Positions 1 through 7,308 of a DNA stretch of 8,500 bases are shown one piece after another. The notes beneath the pieces were generated by a model. It worked only from the letters and a program-made list of their open reading frames with translations. It ran no database searches and was not told where the DNA came from. Numbering within the stretch: position 1 is the stretch's first letter; every line of letters begins with the position of its first letter. Origin of the DNA: an uncultured bacterium (lineage in GTDB: Bacteria > Eisenbacteria > RBG-16-71-46 > CAIMUX01); contig CAMPIC010000094.1 of the NCBI GenBank assembly GCA_946886185.1, positions 1-8,500 of the forward strand, read 5' to 3'. Position numbers and translations under genes: made by a program.

Positions 1-773
1 TCGCGCGGGTCGAAGCTGGACAGGCAGTCGAGACAAGCCCGCTGCGGCTGGGTGTTGAAGCCGGCCTCGTCCGCCACCCGAAGGGCGTGCGCATACAAAC
101 CGAGCGCATCCGCCCACTCGTCGTCGAGCGCTCCGACGAAGTCTTCATACCAGGGAAGCTCCCCGAGGGAACCGGCCGCGCCCCGCTCGCCCAGCGAGTC
201 GAGATATGCCCGCGGATCGGTCGTGGCGCGAGCGTATTGGTAAAGGCGGCGCACGATACTGCGCAGCGCTTCTCCTGCTTCGTTGAATCCGGCCAGCTCC
301 ACGAGGCGCTGGAACTCCTCCCCGGCCTCGTCGGTGCGCGCGTACCAGCGGTGAAAGGTTTTGCGGAGCGATTCCTCGAGCGCTTCGACGGAGCCTTGCT
401 CGTCCAGGATGCGGAAGCCGGGTTCGACCTTCGCGAGAAGGAACTGTTCTCGCAGGAGGCGCGCGCAAAAGGCGTGGATGGTCGAGATCGGCGCGCGTGG
501 AAGCTGCGGCAGGAGGCGCCGGAGCTCCGGATCGCGGGAGATCGCCGCGTAGATTCGCTCTCGCATCTCCGCGGCCGCTTTCTCCGTGAACGTCACCACG
601 AGCAGCCGATCGAGATCACGCGCGGACCGATCCCGGAGCTTGCGGAGGATGCGAGCCACCAGGACGGAGGTCTTTCCGGTGCCCGCTCCCGCAGTAACCA
701 GGATGTCCCGTCCCTCGATCCCGATCGCGGAGCGCTGCGCGTCGGTCCACGCCCTGTCGAGAAACGATGTCAT
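1..773 (-). CDS. addA: AddA helicase-nuclease subunit, N-terminal part (runs off the window edge)
   Basis: This is the start of a UvrD-family superfamily 1A helicase, best read as AddA, the 3'-5' motor subunit of the AddAB enzyme that processes double-strand breaks for RecA. The 257 visible codons carry a Q-motif (WTDAQRSAI, residues 9-17), a Walker A motif AGAGTGKT (28-35), motif Ia (VVTFTEKAAAEMRERI, about 59-74) and the STIHAFCARLLRE segment (97-109), all in the order and spacing of AddA, RecB and UvrD. The ATG at 773-771 overlaps the addB stop as ATGA and has a strong GGAGG at 785-781, seven bases upstream, so the start is well supported. Helicase motifs II-VI and the C-terminal nuclease domain would lie outside the window, so the AddA name rests on coupling to addB. 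Another UvrD/PcrA-like helicase is possible but less likely. No frame is broken in the visible part. Confidence 0.93.
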   Translation of the reverse strand, partial: MTSFLDRAWTDAQRSAIGIEGRDILVTAGAGTGKTSVLVARILRKLRDRSARDLDRLLVVTFTEKAAAEMRERIYAAISRDPELRRLLPQLPRAPISTIHAFCARLLREQFLLAKVEPGFRILDEQGSVEALEESLRKTFHRWYARTDEAGEEFQRLVELAGFNEAGEALRSIVRRLYQYARATTDPRAYLDSLGERGAAGSLGELPWYEDFVGALDDEWADALGLYAHALRVADEAGFNTQPQRACLDCLSSFDPR

Positions 774-3700
774 GCCGTCTCCTCCGGAGCAGCCGGCGAG
801 ATCGCGTCCATTCCCTCCGAGGCGGCGCGCCGGCGCGGATCTTTCCCCGGCCGGTACCGGCAGACCGGTCCAAAGTCGCATCGTTCGCAGGGCAATCGGG
901 AATCCCGCAGCAAGGGACGCGGCTCGATCCAGCCGCGCGCCATCGTGGCCGCGTAGGAGACCAGGTACTTCCGCCCCGTTTCGAGCAGCTCCGCGAGCTT
1001 GTCCTCGGAAGGAATCCTTTGCGGACTCCTCTTTGCCAGAAAGTCGAGACCGCCGTCGATCCGGTCCGCCTCGTTCTCCAGGACGAACCCGTGAGCGCGG
1101 ATCCTGAGCCGATTGCCCGACGTCTCGTCGATGTCCTCGGCTCGTGGCGGATTCGGAACCACGGGCACATAGAGACCGCCCGCGGGAGTCCATCCCTCCA
1201 CCTCGCGGACGTAGAGCAGATACGCGGCGAGCTGCAGATCGACGCCCGCCTCCAGCGATGCGGGCAGCCCTTTTCGGGAAGAGCGTTTGTAATCGATGAC
1301 GAGCGCAAGAGGCCGCCCCGCATCCTCACGCACGTCGATGCGATCGATCTGTCCACGCAACACGAGCGAACGCCCGCCCGGCAGCGGAAGAGACAGTCCG
1401 GGCGCGCTTCCGTCGCGCCTGCCCAGTCCGAAGGCTTTCTCGCGCGCCGCGATTCGATATCCCGAGAGGCTCAGACGCGCGAGCTCCATTTCCAGGAAGC
1501 GACTGAGTGCCCGCCGCGTGGTGCCCCACCGGAATCGCGAAGCGTCGTCCAGCTGGAATCCCCGGTACTCGGGATCGGGCGCCAGCTCATCGAAGATCCG
1601 GCGCAAGCGAGCGGTTGCATCCACGGCGTCGACCGGACCCGCGAAGAACTTCTCGAGCGCGGCGTGCGCCAGCGTTCCGGTCTCGAGCGGGGTCACCTTG
1701 GCCTCGGGGCGCGGTTGAAGTCCCAGGATCCCCTTCGCAAAACTTTGATACGGGCAGGAGGCAAACTCCTGGAGCCGGCTCACGCTGCTGGAAATTTCGC
1801 GCTCCGGATACAGTTCGTCGAGCAGCGACTCCGGCAGCCTCCGCGAATCGCCCAGATACAACGCCGCGCGTCCGCGATCGAACTCCGCCGCCGCACCCGC
1901 GAGCGCCGCGCCGGCGGCGAAAGACGGCGGACCGATTCCTCCCGCATCGAGCAGGTTCGCGATCTCCGAACCCAACTCTTCGGCGTCGAGCGAAGTCCTG
2001 ATCTCCGACTCCTTAGGCCCGACGCGCGTCTCGGTCGCGCGCTGCGGCTCCAGTCGCGTGTCGTCGTGGGCGAGCGCGGCCAGGCGCGCGAGCAGCTTCA
2101 TGCCGAGCTCGCGGGAGGTCTGAAGCGACGCCAGAGGAAGATGGTCCGGATCCGGCGGGACCTCCGGACTGCGCGCCACGCCGGGGATCGCTTCCTCCAA
2201 CTCTACGAGCAACGGCGAGGGAGGGGTCTCTCGCCCTTGCGGATCGAGCTTCGTCCACGTCGCCACCACGCGCTCCGAAGCGCGCGTCAGCGCGATGTAG
2301 AAGAGATACGCTTCTTCCTCCTGGCGCTCTTGCGCAGTCGGCCCGAGGGACACTCCCAGCGCGGCGAGCACGGCGCGATCGCGGTCTCCCAGAACCGGAT
2401 CGTCGGAAACCGCGCGGGGAAACGACGTGTCGTTGATTCCTCCGGCGATGACCCGGCGCAATCCATGGACGCGCGAACGCTGCACGTCCCCGACCAGGAC
2501 CTGATCGTGCCGGAGCGGCGCGAGTCCGAGGCGGAGCGCCAGCAGTCCTTCTCGCAAGGTTCGCGCGAGCTCCTCGGCCGAGACCGGCAGCTCCGCCCAG
2601 ATCTCCGAGAGCTCTCCGAGCAATCGGGAAAGCTCTCTCTCGACTCGATGACTCCAGTCGTCCAGGCCGGCGGCGTCGGCCCCGCTGCCATCGCTGAGCG
2701 CGGCCAGCAGCGACGCGAGCTCGTTCGCCGCCTGGGCGCCGGTCCAACGTTCCGACATCCAACGGCGGTCCAGGCGAGAGAGCGGAATCACGGTCTGCCG
2801 GCGGATCGGTTCCGTGAGCCGCATCCGATCGAGCCGGGAATCGGAACCGACCTGCCGCTCGACGTCGCGTTCGGACTCTTCTTCTTCCTCCTCCTGTTTC
2901 TTCTCGTCCATCGGTGCCGGAGCCAGCTCCTCGGCGACATCGTGGAAGCGCGCGCGCGGAGGATGGAGGAAGTCGACCCATTCCTCGTCGTACCAACGCT
3001 CATAGTCGCGACCGAATTCGAGCGACAGGTTCTCGAGCAGGTCGACCAGCGCCGGCGGGTTGTTCAAGAGAGGGTTCCGGAGCAGCGAGACGACCGCGTC
3101 GCGCCGCCACTCTCCCACGATCACGTCGAGCGCACCCAGCAGCAGGCGCACGCGCGGATGGGCGAGCACGCTGCGCCGTTCGTCGATGAAGTATGGGATC
3201 TCGTACCGTTCGAAGATCTCGTGCACCAGATCGCGATACGGTTCGACATCGCGTAGCAGGACGGCGATCTCGTGTCGTTCGATCGGCTCTGCCTCGAGTC
3301 GTATCCACCGGTCGATCTGCCTCGCCCAGAACACGACCTCCTGCCGCCGATCGCGCGTCTCTTGCAGCGTCACCGCGGGAGGTTGCGGGCTCGCGGGAAG
3401 TGGCGGAGGTTGCGAGCTGGCAGAGTCAGACGGCTGGTGGGGGCTCGCCCGATGGGACGGCGGGGTGCCATTTGGCAGCCGCGCATCGGGATCCGGCAGT
3501 TCCAGAGCCGACGTGTAGTACAGGCGCCGCTCCAGGAGCCGAAGAGCGGGCGACCGGAAGCGAGTGGGGTGATCTCCCGCGGGGAAGCGCACCGGCGGGA
3601 GCAGTTCCACCCCCGCGCGGGAGAACCTGGACTCGAGCTGTTCGAGGCTCCGAAAGACCGGGCGAAACGGGACGCGCGGATCGGAGCGCTCCGCCGGGTC

Positions 3701-4408
3701 GCAGCAGAGCGCGATCTCGATGCGAGCATCACGCTTCGCCAGGACGGTGAGGAGCTCTGCCTCGCGGCGAGTCCAGGAAAGGAATCCGTCTACGTAGAAG
3801 GTGAGCGCGCTCCAGCTGGAGTCGGCGGCGAGCAACGGTTCCAGTCCAAAGAGATGCTCCTCCGGATCGCGTCGGCCCATTTCCGAGAGGCGCGCGGCGT
3901 ACGCGGAGTACACCTCGCCGAGCGCGCGGAGCTTTTCGAGAATCGCCGTGGGAGCGGTCTCCCGGATCGACTTCGTCTGCCCCGCGCGCAGGCCGTCGAA
4001 GAAGTCGAGTGGACCGTGATTGCGGACTTCGCCGACGAAGCGAGACAGCTGTTCCAACACTCCCGCTCGTCCGCGCATCGGCGCGAGTGGGCCGAGCGCG
4101 GCGGGATCCATCCTCTCCATGACGCTGCGGAGGATCATCGGGCGCACGGCCGGATCGATCGTCCGGAGCGGCCGCTCGCCGCAACGCTCCCGGATCCACC
4201 ACGCGAGCCTGGTAAAGGACAGGACACGAACGTGCCGGAGACCGCGCAGATCGGGCGGCTCCAACAGCTCGCGGTCGGCCGAATAGGTGAACTGCTCGGG
4301 GACCAGGTAGATGCCGGCAAGCCCGGCTCGCTCCAGATCGCGGAGCCGGGTCAGGCAGTGGTGGGTCTTCCCGGAACCTGCCGGTCCAAGCAAGAATCGA
4401 ACGGCCAT
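770..4408 (-). CDS. addB: AddB, ATP-dependent helicase/deoxyribonuclease subunit B
   Basis: This is the partner subunit of AddA. It forms a cytoplasmic heterodimer that unwinds and degrades DNA ends; in studied AddAB enzymes AddB holds the Chi-scanning inactivated-helicase fold and one nuclease domain. The 1212-aa protein is slightly longer than the B. subtilis form (about 1166 aa). Visible are an intact Walker A GPAGSGKT (8-15), the conserved VGDVQRSR..GLRRVIAGGINDTSFPR block (about 640-665), YLFYIALTRASERV (701-714), and a C-terminal RecB-like nuclease with GQIDRIDV (1019-1026), VIDYK (1037-1041) and Q1059..Y1063. Four iron-sulfur cysteines are present: C885 (EFASCPYQSFA), then C1174-x2-C1177-x5-C1183, the AddB spacing. 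Start: ATG at 4408 with AAGGA five bases upstream. It comes first in the operon, before addA (ATGA overlap). Oddities are a Pro/Ser-rich linker at about 312-346 with a nine-residue internal repeat, and a Glu/Lys-rich run at about 502-517; both look like disordered insertions. Confidence 0.97.
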   Translation of the reverse strand: MAVRFLLGPAGSGKTHHCLTRLRDLERAGLAGIYLVPEQFTYSADRELLEPPDLRGLRHVRVLSFTRLAWWIRERCGERPLRTIDPAVRPMILRSVMERMDPAALGPLAPMRGRAGVLEQLSRFVGEVRNHGPLDFFDGLRAGQTKSIRETAPTAILEKLRALGEVYSAYAARLSEMGRRDPEEHLFGLEPLLAADSSWSALTFYVDGFLSWTRREAELLTVLAKRDARIEIALCCDPAERSDPRVPFRPVFRSLEQLESRFSRAGVELLPPVRFPAGDHPTRFRSPALRLLERRLYYTSALELPDPDARLPNGTPPSHRASPHQPSDSASSQPPPLPASPQPPAVTLQETRDRRQEVVFWARQIDRWIRLEAEPIERHEIAVLLRDVEPYRDLVHEIFERYEIPYFIDERRSVLAHPRVRLLLGALDVIVGEWRRDAVVSLLRNPLLNNPPALVDLLENLSLEFGRDYERWYDEEWVDFLHPPRARFHDVAEELAPAPMDEKKQEEEEEESERDVERQVGSDSRLDRMRLTEPIRRQTVIPLSRLDRRWMSERWTGAQAANELASLLAALSDGSGADAAGLDDWSHRVERELSRLLGELSEIWAELPVSAEELARTLREGLLALRLGLAPLRHDQVLVGDVQRSRVHGLRRVIAGGINDTSFPRAVSDDPVLGDRDRAVLAALGVSLGPTAQERQEEEAYLFYIALTRASERVVATWTKLDPQGRETPPSPLLVELEEAIPGVARSPEVPPDPDHLPLASLQTSRELGMKLLARLAALAHDDTRLEPQRATETRVGPKESEIRTSLDAEELGSEIANLLDAGGIGPPSFAAGAALAGAAAEFDRGRAALYLGDSRRLPESLLDELYPEREISSSVSRLQEFASCPYQSFAKGILGLQPRPEAKVTPLETGTLAHAALEKFFAGPVDAVDATARLRRIFDELAPDPEYRGFQLDDASRFRWGTTRRALSRFLEMELARLSLSGYRIAAREKAFGLGRRDGSAPGLSLPLPGGRSLVLRGQIDRIDVREDAGRPLALVIDYKRSSRKGLPASLEAGVDLQLAAYLLYVREVEGWTPAGGLYVPVVPNPPRAEDIDETSGNRLRIRAHGFVLENEADRIDGGLDFLAKRSPQRIPSEDKLAELLETGRKYLVSYAATMARGWIEPRPLLRDSRLPCERCDFGPVCRYRPGKDPRRRAASEGMDAISPAAPEETA

Positions 4409-4511
4409 CCGTTTCCTTCCCCTTTCGGGCGCCGCCCTCCGGCTGCCGGTGCGGGAGGCGGCGGGCCGACGCTCCCTGTTGACCGGGAGTCGGGCGCCAG
4501 GCGCGCATCGA

Positions 4512-4543
4512 CCCCGGCGACCGGAGCTCGCCGTACGCCGGGG
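4512..4543. other. GC-rich inverted repeat (possible leader hairpin)
   Basis: CCCCGGCG at 4512-4519 pairs perfectly with CGCCGGGG at 4536-4543 across a 16-nt loop. No T-run follows on either strand, so it does not look like an intrinsic terminator. It lies about 105 nt upstream of the addB start and could be a structure in the addBA leader transcript. In DNA this GC-rich an 8-bp stem may also arise by chance. Confidence 0.3.
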
Positions 4544-4750
4544 CGTCCCGGCGGAGGGCGCACTTCACCAATCTACTATCCTAAGTGGTCGAAATCTAGC
4601 CAGTTATGGGAAATTACCGGACTTTGGCGCGGCGAAGACGGCATACGCAGGAGCACGGATAGGAGCAGATCCAGGGTGGATCTATGCTTTGTGCAGGATC
4701 GACTTCCATCCGGCACCATGGAACCGCGGCATCAATCTGGCTTATTCTGG

Positions 4751-4773
4751 ATGAGAATGAATCTCAATCTCAT
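4751..4773 (+). promoter_or_regulatory. Candidate Fur box upstream of feoAB
   Basis: The core TGAGAATGAATCTCA (4752-4766) is a 7-1-7 palindrome. It matches 12 of 15 positions of the classical Fur 7-1-7 consensus TGATAATGATTATCA, and the 19 bases at 4753-4771 match the E. coli Fur box at 13 positions. The wider 23-bp block has ATGAGA and TCTCAT as perfect outer arms, which looks like two overlapping 7-1-7 sites offset by six bases, a known Fur arrangement. It is 112 nt upstream of the feoA ATG and would overlap the -35 region of the weak -10 at 4791-4796. Fe(II)-bound Fur repressing feo is well known in many bacteria. That this site binds Fur is inference. Confidence 0.5.
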
Positions 4774-4826
4774 TTCCCGTCGGGATGGACGATACTACTG
4801 ATCAGAGACCGAGGAAGCAGTCCCGT

Positions 4827-4838
4827 GCCCACGTGGGC
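4827..4838. promoter_or_regulatory. 12-bp perfect palindrome in the feo leader
   Basis: GCCCACGTGGGC is a perfect, uninterrupted palindrome centred on CACGTG, 47 nt before the feoA start. It could be a binding site for a dimeric regulator or a small stem in the feo 5' leader. A chance occurrence cannot be excluded at this GC content. Confidence 0.25.
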
Positions 4839-4871
4839 CGAACGTATTGTCGTTTACGGATATCGAATGGC

Positions 4872-4876
4872 GAGGA
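4872..4876 (+). promoter_or_regulatory. Ribosome binding site deciding the feoA start
   Basis: GAGGA lies nine bases before the ATG at 4886. It supports that start over the in-frame TTG at 4847, which would add 13 residues unlike the FeoA fold. Confidence 0.6.
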
Positions 4877-4885
4877 CCTGATCGA

Positions 4886-5113
4886 ATGCAAACCACTCTC
4901 GACCGCCTGCGGGCCGGTGGACGCGGACACGTCGCAAACTTTCTCGGTGAGATCGACGCGCAGCGCTACCTGGAAATGGGACTTACGCCCGGTACCGAGA
5001 TCGAAGTGGTCCGGTTTGCGCCTCTGGGCGATCCAATGGAGATTCGAGTCCGCGGCTATGCCTTGAGCCTCCGCAAGTCGGACGCCGCGTGCATCGCAAT
5101 CTTGCCCGCGTGA
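4886..5113 (+). CDS. feoA: FeoA, SH3-like accessory protein of ferrous iron transport
   Basis: This 75-aa protein matches the whole FeoA domain, a small cytoplasmic SH3-like beta-barrel thought to bind or modulate FeoB during Fe(II) import. Recognisable blocks are LRAGGRGHVANF near the start, the family signature YLEMGLTPGTEIEVVRFAPLGDP in the middle, and IRVRGYALSLRKSDAACIAI at the end. Length is typical for a stand-alone FeoA. The ATG has a GAGGA Shine-Dalgarno site. The stop overlaps the preferred feoB start (GTGA at 5110-5113), which implies translational coupling. It is the first gene of the feo operon and lies downstream of a candidate Fur box, so iron repression is expected. No unusual residues were noticed. 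Confidence 0.95.
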   Translation: MQTTLDRLRAGGRGHVANFLGEIDAQRYLEMGLTPGTEIEVVRFAPLGDPMEIRVRGYALSLRKSDAACIAILPA

Positions 5114-7308
5114 GCACCGCAGAAGACGTAGTCGGCCGCCCGCCTCTCGGTCCGCCACGAGCCGCGACCATCCGAATCGCCATCCTCGGCAACCCGAACA
5201 CCGGCAAGTCCACCCTCTTCAACGCCCTCACCGGAGCTCGCCAGAAGATCGGAAACTATCCGGGCGTCACGGTAGAGCGCAAAGTCGGCCGCATTCGGCT
5301 CGGCGACACCGCGATCGACCTGATCGACCTGCCGGGGACCTACTCCATGGCCGCCCGCAGCCTCGACGAACAGCTCGCCACCGACGTGCTGCTCGGACGG
5401 GTGGAAGGGGAGGAAGCGGTTCACGGCATCATCGTCGTCGCGGACGCCTCCAACCTCGAGCGCAACCTCTACCTCACCACCCAGCTTCTCGAGTTCGGCC
5501 TCCCCACCATCGTGGCGCTCACCATGGTCGACGTGGCGCACAAGCGGGGGCTCGAGATCGATGTCGAGCGACTGTCTACCTCACTCGGTGTTCCGGTGGT
5601 GGTGGTACAACCGGTGATCGGTGAGGGCATCGACGCGCTGAAGGCGAAGATGCTCGCGCTCGCGAGCACGCCGGCGCCCAGGCCCGCGATCGAGTATCCG
5701 GATCGAATCCGCGACGGGATCGAAGCGCTCCAGCAGCGACTCGTGATCGACGGCGTTCCTCCGTCGTTCGCCGAAGCGATGCGACTGCTGGTCGACAGGA
5801 ACGGCGCGATCGAACGCCGCCTGTTCGAGCGCGGCGGCGCGGCCGCCTTGGAGACCCTGCGTGCGATTCGCGAGGAAGGGTCCGACGCCGCGCATCCGCA
5901 CATACTGTTCGAGTCCACCAGCCGTTACGCATGGATCCGCGAGGCGCTCAGCCACTCCATCCGGCGGGACGCGATCACCCGCAGCGACGCGCACCAGCAG
6001 CTCGACCGGGTCCTCACCCACAGGATCTGGGGGCTCCTCACGCTGATCGTGATCATGGCGGTGGTGTTCCAGAGCATCTTCACCGCGGCTACACCGGTCA
6101 TGGATCTGATCGACGGCGTGACGGCGTGGCTCGGGGATGCGGTCGGAGGTCTTCTGGGCGAGGGCATGCTCACGAGCCTGGTCGTGGATGGGATCATCGC
6201 CGGAGTCGGTTCGGTGGTCATCTTCCTGCCCCAGATCCTGATCCTGTTCTTCCTCATCACTCTGCTCGAGGAGTCCGGCTATCTCGCGCGCGCCGCATTC
6301 TTGATGGACCGGATCTTTGCACGGGTCGGATTGTCGGGCCGGTCGTTCATCCCGCTGCTTTCGAGCTTCGCCTGCGCAGTGCCCGGAGTCATGGCCACTC
6401 GAGTGATCGAGGATCGCCGCACGCGACTGGCGACCATCGTTCTCGCGCCTCTCATGAGCTGCTCGGCGCGCCTGCCGGTGTACACGATCCTGATCGCGGC
6501 CGTCGTTCCCTCGGTCCTGATCTTCGGATTCTTCGACGCGCAAGCGCTCACCATGCTGGCGATGTATTCGCTGGGGGTGCTGCTGGCGTGGCCCCTCGGC
6601 TGGATCTTTCGCAAGACTCTCTTTCGGGGGAAGGCCTCGCCGTTTCTGATCGAGCTGCCTCCCTATCGCCTGCCCCGATGGAAGAGCGTGCTTCGGACCG
6701 TGCTGGAGCGCGGCTGGGCATTCCTCGTGCGGGCCGGGACCGTGATCTTCGCGATCTCGATCGTGATCTGGGCGCTCAACTACTTCCCCCATCCGAGCTC
6801 CATCCACGAGGAATTCGAACGCCGGCGCGCGCAAACCACGGCAGCCGAGCAGATCGACCTGCTGAATGCGCAGGAGGCGGCCGCCTATCAACATCAGTCG
6901 TTCCTGGGGCGGGGCGGAAAGTGGATCGAGCCGGCGGTTCGTCCCCTGGGTTGGGACTGGCGGATCGGATCGGCCGCAATCGCGAGCTTCCCCGCGCGCG
7001 AAGTGGTCATCAGCACGCTGGGCGTGATCTTCAGCGTCGGCGACGCGGAAGACGAGGACACGTTGCGCGAAACCATCGCGAGCGCCCGGCGCGCGGACGG
7101 CAGCCGGCTCTTCGATCTCGCCACCGCGCTTTCCCTGATGGTCTTCTTCGCTCTCTGCGCGCAATGCGCCGCGACGCTGGCGGTGATCCGGCGCGAGACC
7201 AACTCCTGGAGGTGGCCTACCTTCGTCTTCGGATACATGACCGCTCTTGCGTATTTGGGAGCGCTCGTCACCTACCAGGTGACGCGGATCTTGGGAGGAA
7301 GCGCGTGA
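5110..7308 (+). CDS. feoB: FeoB, Fe(II) transporter with N-terminal G-domain
   Basis: This is the inner-membrane ferrous iron permease. Numbered from the GTG at 5110 (732 aa), the cytoplasmic G-domain has G1 GNPNTGKST (27-35), a G2 threonine in PGVTVE (about 52-56) and G3 DLPG (73-76). G4 reads TMVD (138-141) instead of NxxD, and the G5 segment reads QPVIG (167-171) instead of an SA/ST-type loop. A helical spacer follows to about 300, then several membrane segments from about 304 onward. They include gate 1 (LLSSFACAVPGVMATR, about 417-431), MSCSARLPVY (449-458) and gate 2 (FPAREVVISTLGVIF, about 627-641), with paired cysteines C683 and C686 near the C-terminus. The GTG at 5110 gives a GTGA overlap with feoA; a GTG at 5089 would add seven residues, and neither has a clear Shine-Dalgarno site. 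Both gates look intact, so transport is expected. Nucleotide preference may be altered. Confidence 0.96.
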   Translation: MSTAEDVVGRPPLGPPRAATIRIAILGNPNTGKSTLFNALTGARQKIGNYPGVTVERKVGRIRLGDTAIDLIDLPGTYSMAARSLDEQLATDVLLGRVEGEEAVHGIIVVADASNLERNLYLTTQLLEFGLPTIVALTMVDVAHKRGLEIDVERLSTSLGVPVVVVQPVIGEGIDALKAKMLALASTPAPRPAIEYPDRIRDGIEALQQRLVIDGVPPSFAEAMRLLVDRNGAIERRLFERGGAAALETLRAIREEGSDAAHPHILFESTSRYAWIREALSHSIRRDAITRSDAHQQLDRVLTHRIWGLLTLIVIMAVVFQSIFTAATPVMDLIDGVTAWLGDAVGGLLGEGMLTSLVVDGIIAGVGSVVIFLPQILILFFLITLLEESGYLARAAFLMDRIFARVGLSGRSFIPLLSSFACAVPGVMATRVIEDRRTRLATIVLAPLMSCSARLPVYTILIAAVVPSVLIFGFFDAQALTMLAMYSLGVLLAWPLGWIFRKTLFRGKASPFLIELPPYRLPRWKSVLRTVLERGWAFLVRAGTVIFAISIVIWALNYFPHPSSIHEEFERRRAQTTAAEQIDLLNAQEAAAYQHQSFLGRGGKWIEPAVRPLGWDWRIGSAAIASFPAREVVISTLGVIFSVGDAEDEDTLRETIASARRADGSRLFDLATALSLMVFFALCAQCAATLAVIRRETNSWRWPTFVFGYMTALAYLGALVTYQVTRILGGSA
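7293..7300 (+). promoter_or_regulatory. Strong ribosome binding site for the third feo gene
   Basis: GGGAGGAA inside the end of feoB lies seven bases before the ATG at 7308. It is the strongest Shine-Dalgarno site in the operon and fixes the start of the 56-aa gene, which overlaps the feoB TGA by one base (TGATG). Confidence 0.75.

Larger units (their letters stand above)
4409..4885. promoter_or_regulatory. Divergent intergenic region between addB and feoA
   Basis: These 477 bases separate the divergent starts of addB (minus) and feoA (plus). I see no credible gene: the frames that cross it are extensions or shadows of neighbouring genes. About 4409-4560 is very GC-rich, whereas about 4565-4800 is noticeably richer in A+T, as expected for promoters. 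It should hold one promoter per direction. The best feo candidate is a weak -10 (GATACT, 4791-4796) just downstream of the Fur-like site, without a clear -35. For addB I could not find a convincing -35/-10 pair. The sites inside are listed separately. Confidence 0.6.

Noticed and set aside
767..3256. 829-aa open frame on the plus strand
   Set aside because: It is fully antisense to addB, rich in Arg/Gln/Glu with no recognisable motif, and is a high-GC shadow of a clearly identified gene.
4576..4584. DtxR/IdeR-like half-site (TTAGGATAG on the minus strand)
   Set aside because: Only one half matches and the other arm is absent, so it is not a credible metal-repressor operator.
3272..4801. 509-aa open frame on the plus strand running into the intergenic region
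   Set aside because: Antisense to the start of addB, with biased composition and no domain. Its last part only crosses the intergenic region without a start or ribosome site of its own.
4684..4881. 65-aa open frame upstream of feoA
   Set aside because: No ribosome site, no recognisable motif, and it overlaps the Fur-like site and the feo leader.
4847..4885. TTG start adding 13 residues to FeoA
   Set aside because: The added residues do not look like FeoA, and the ATG at 4886 has GAGGA at a suitable distance.
5581..7164. 527-aa open frame on the minus strand
   Set aside because: Antisense to feoB, dominated by His/Asp/Arg/Gln as expected from the complement of a membrane protein gene.
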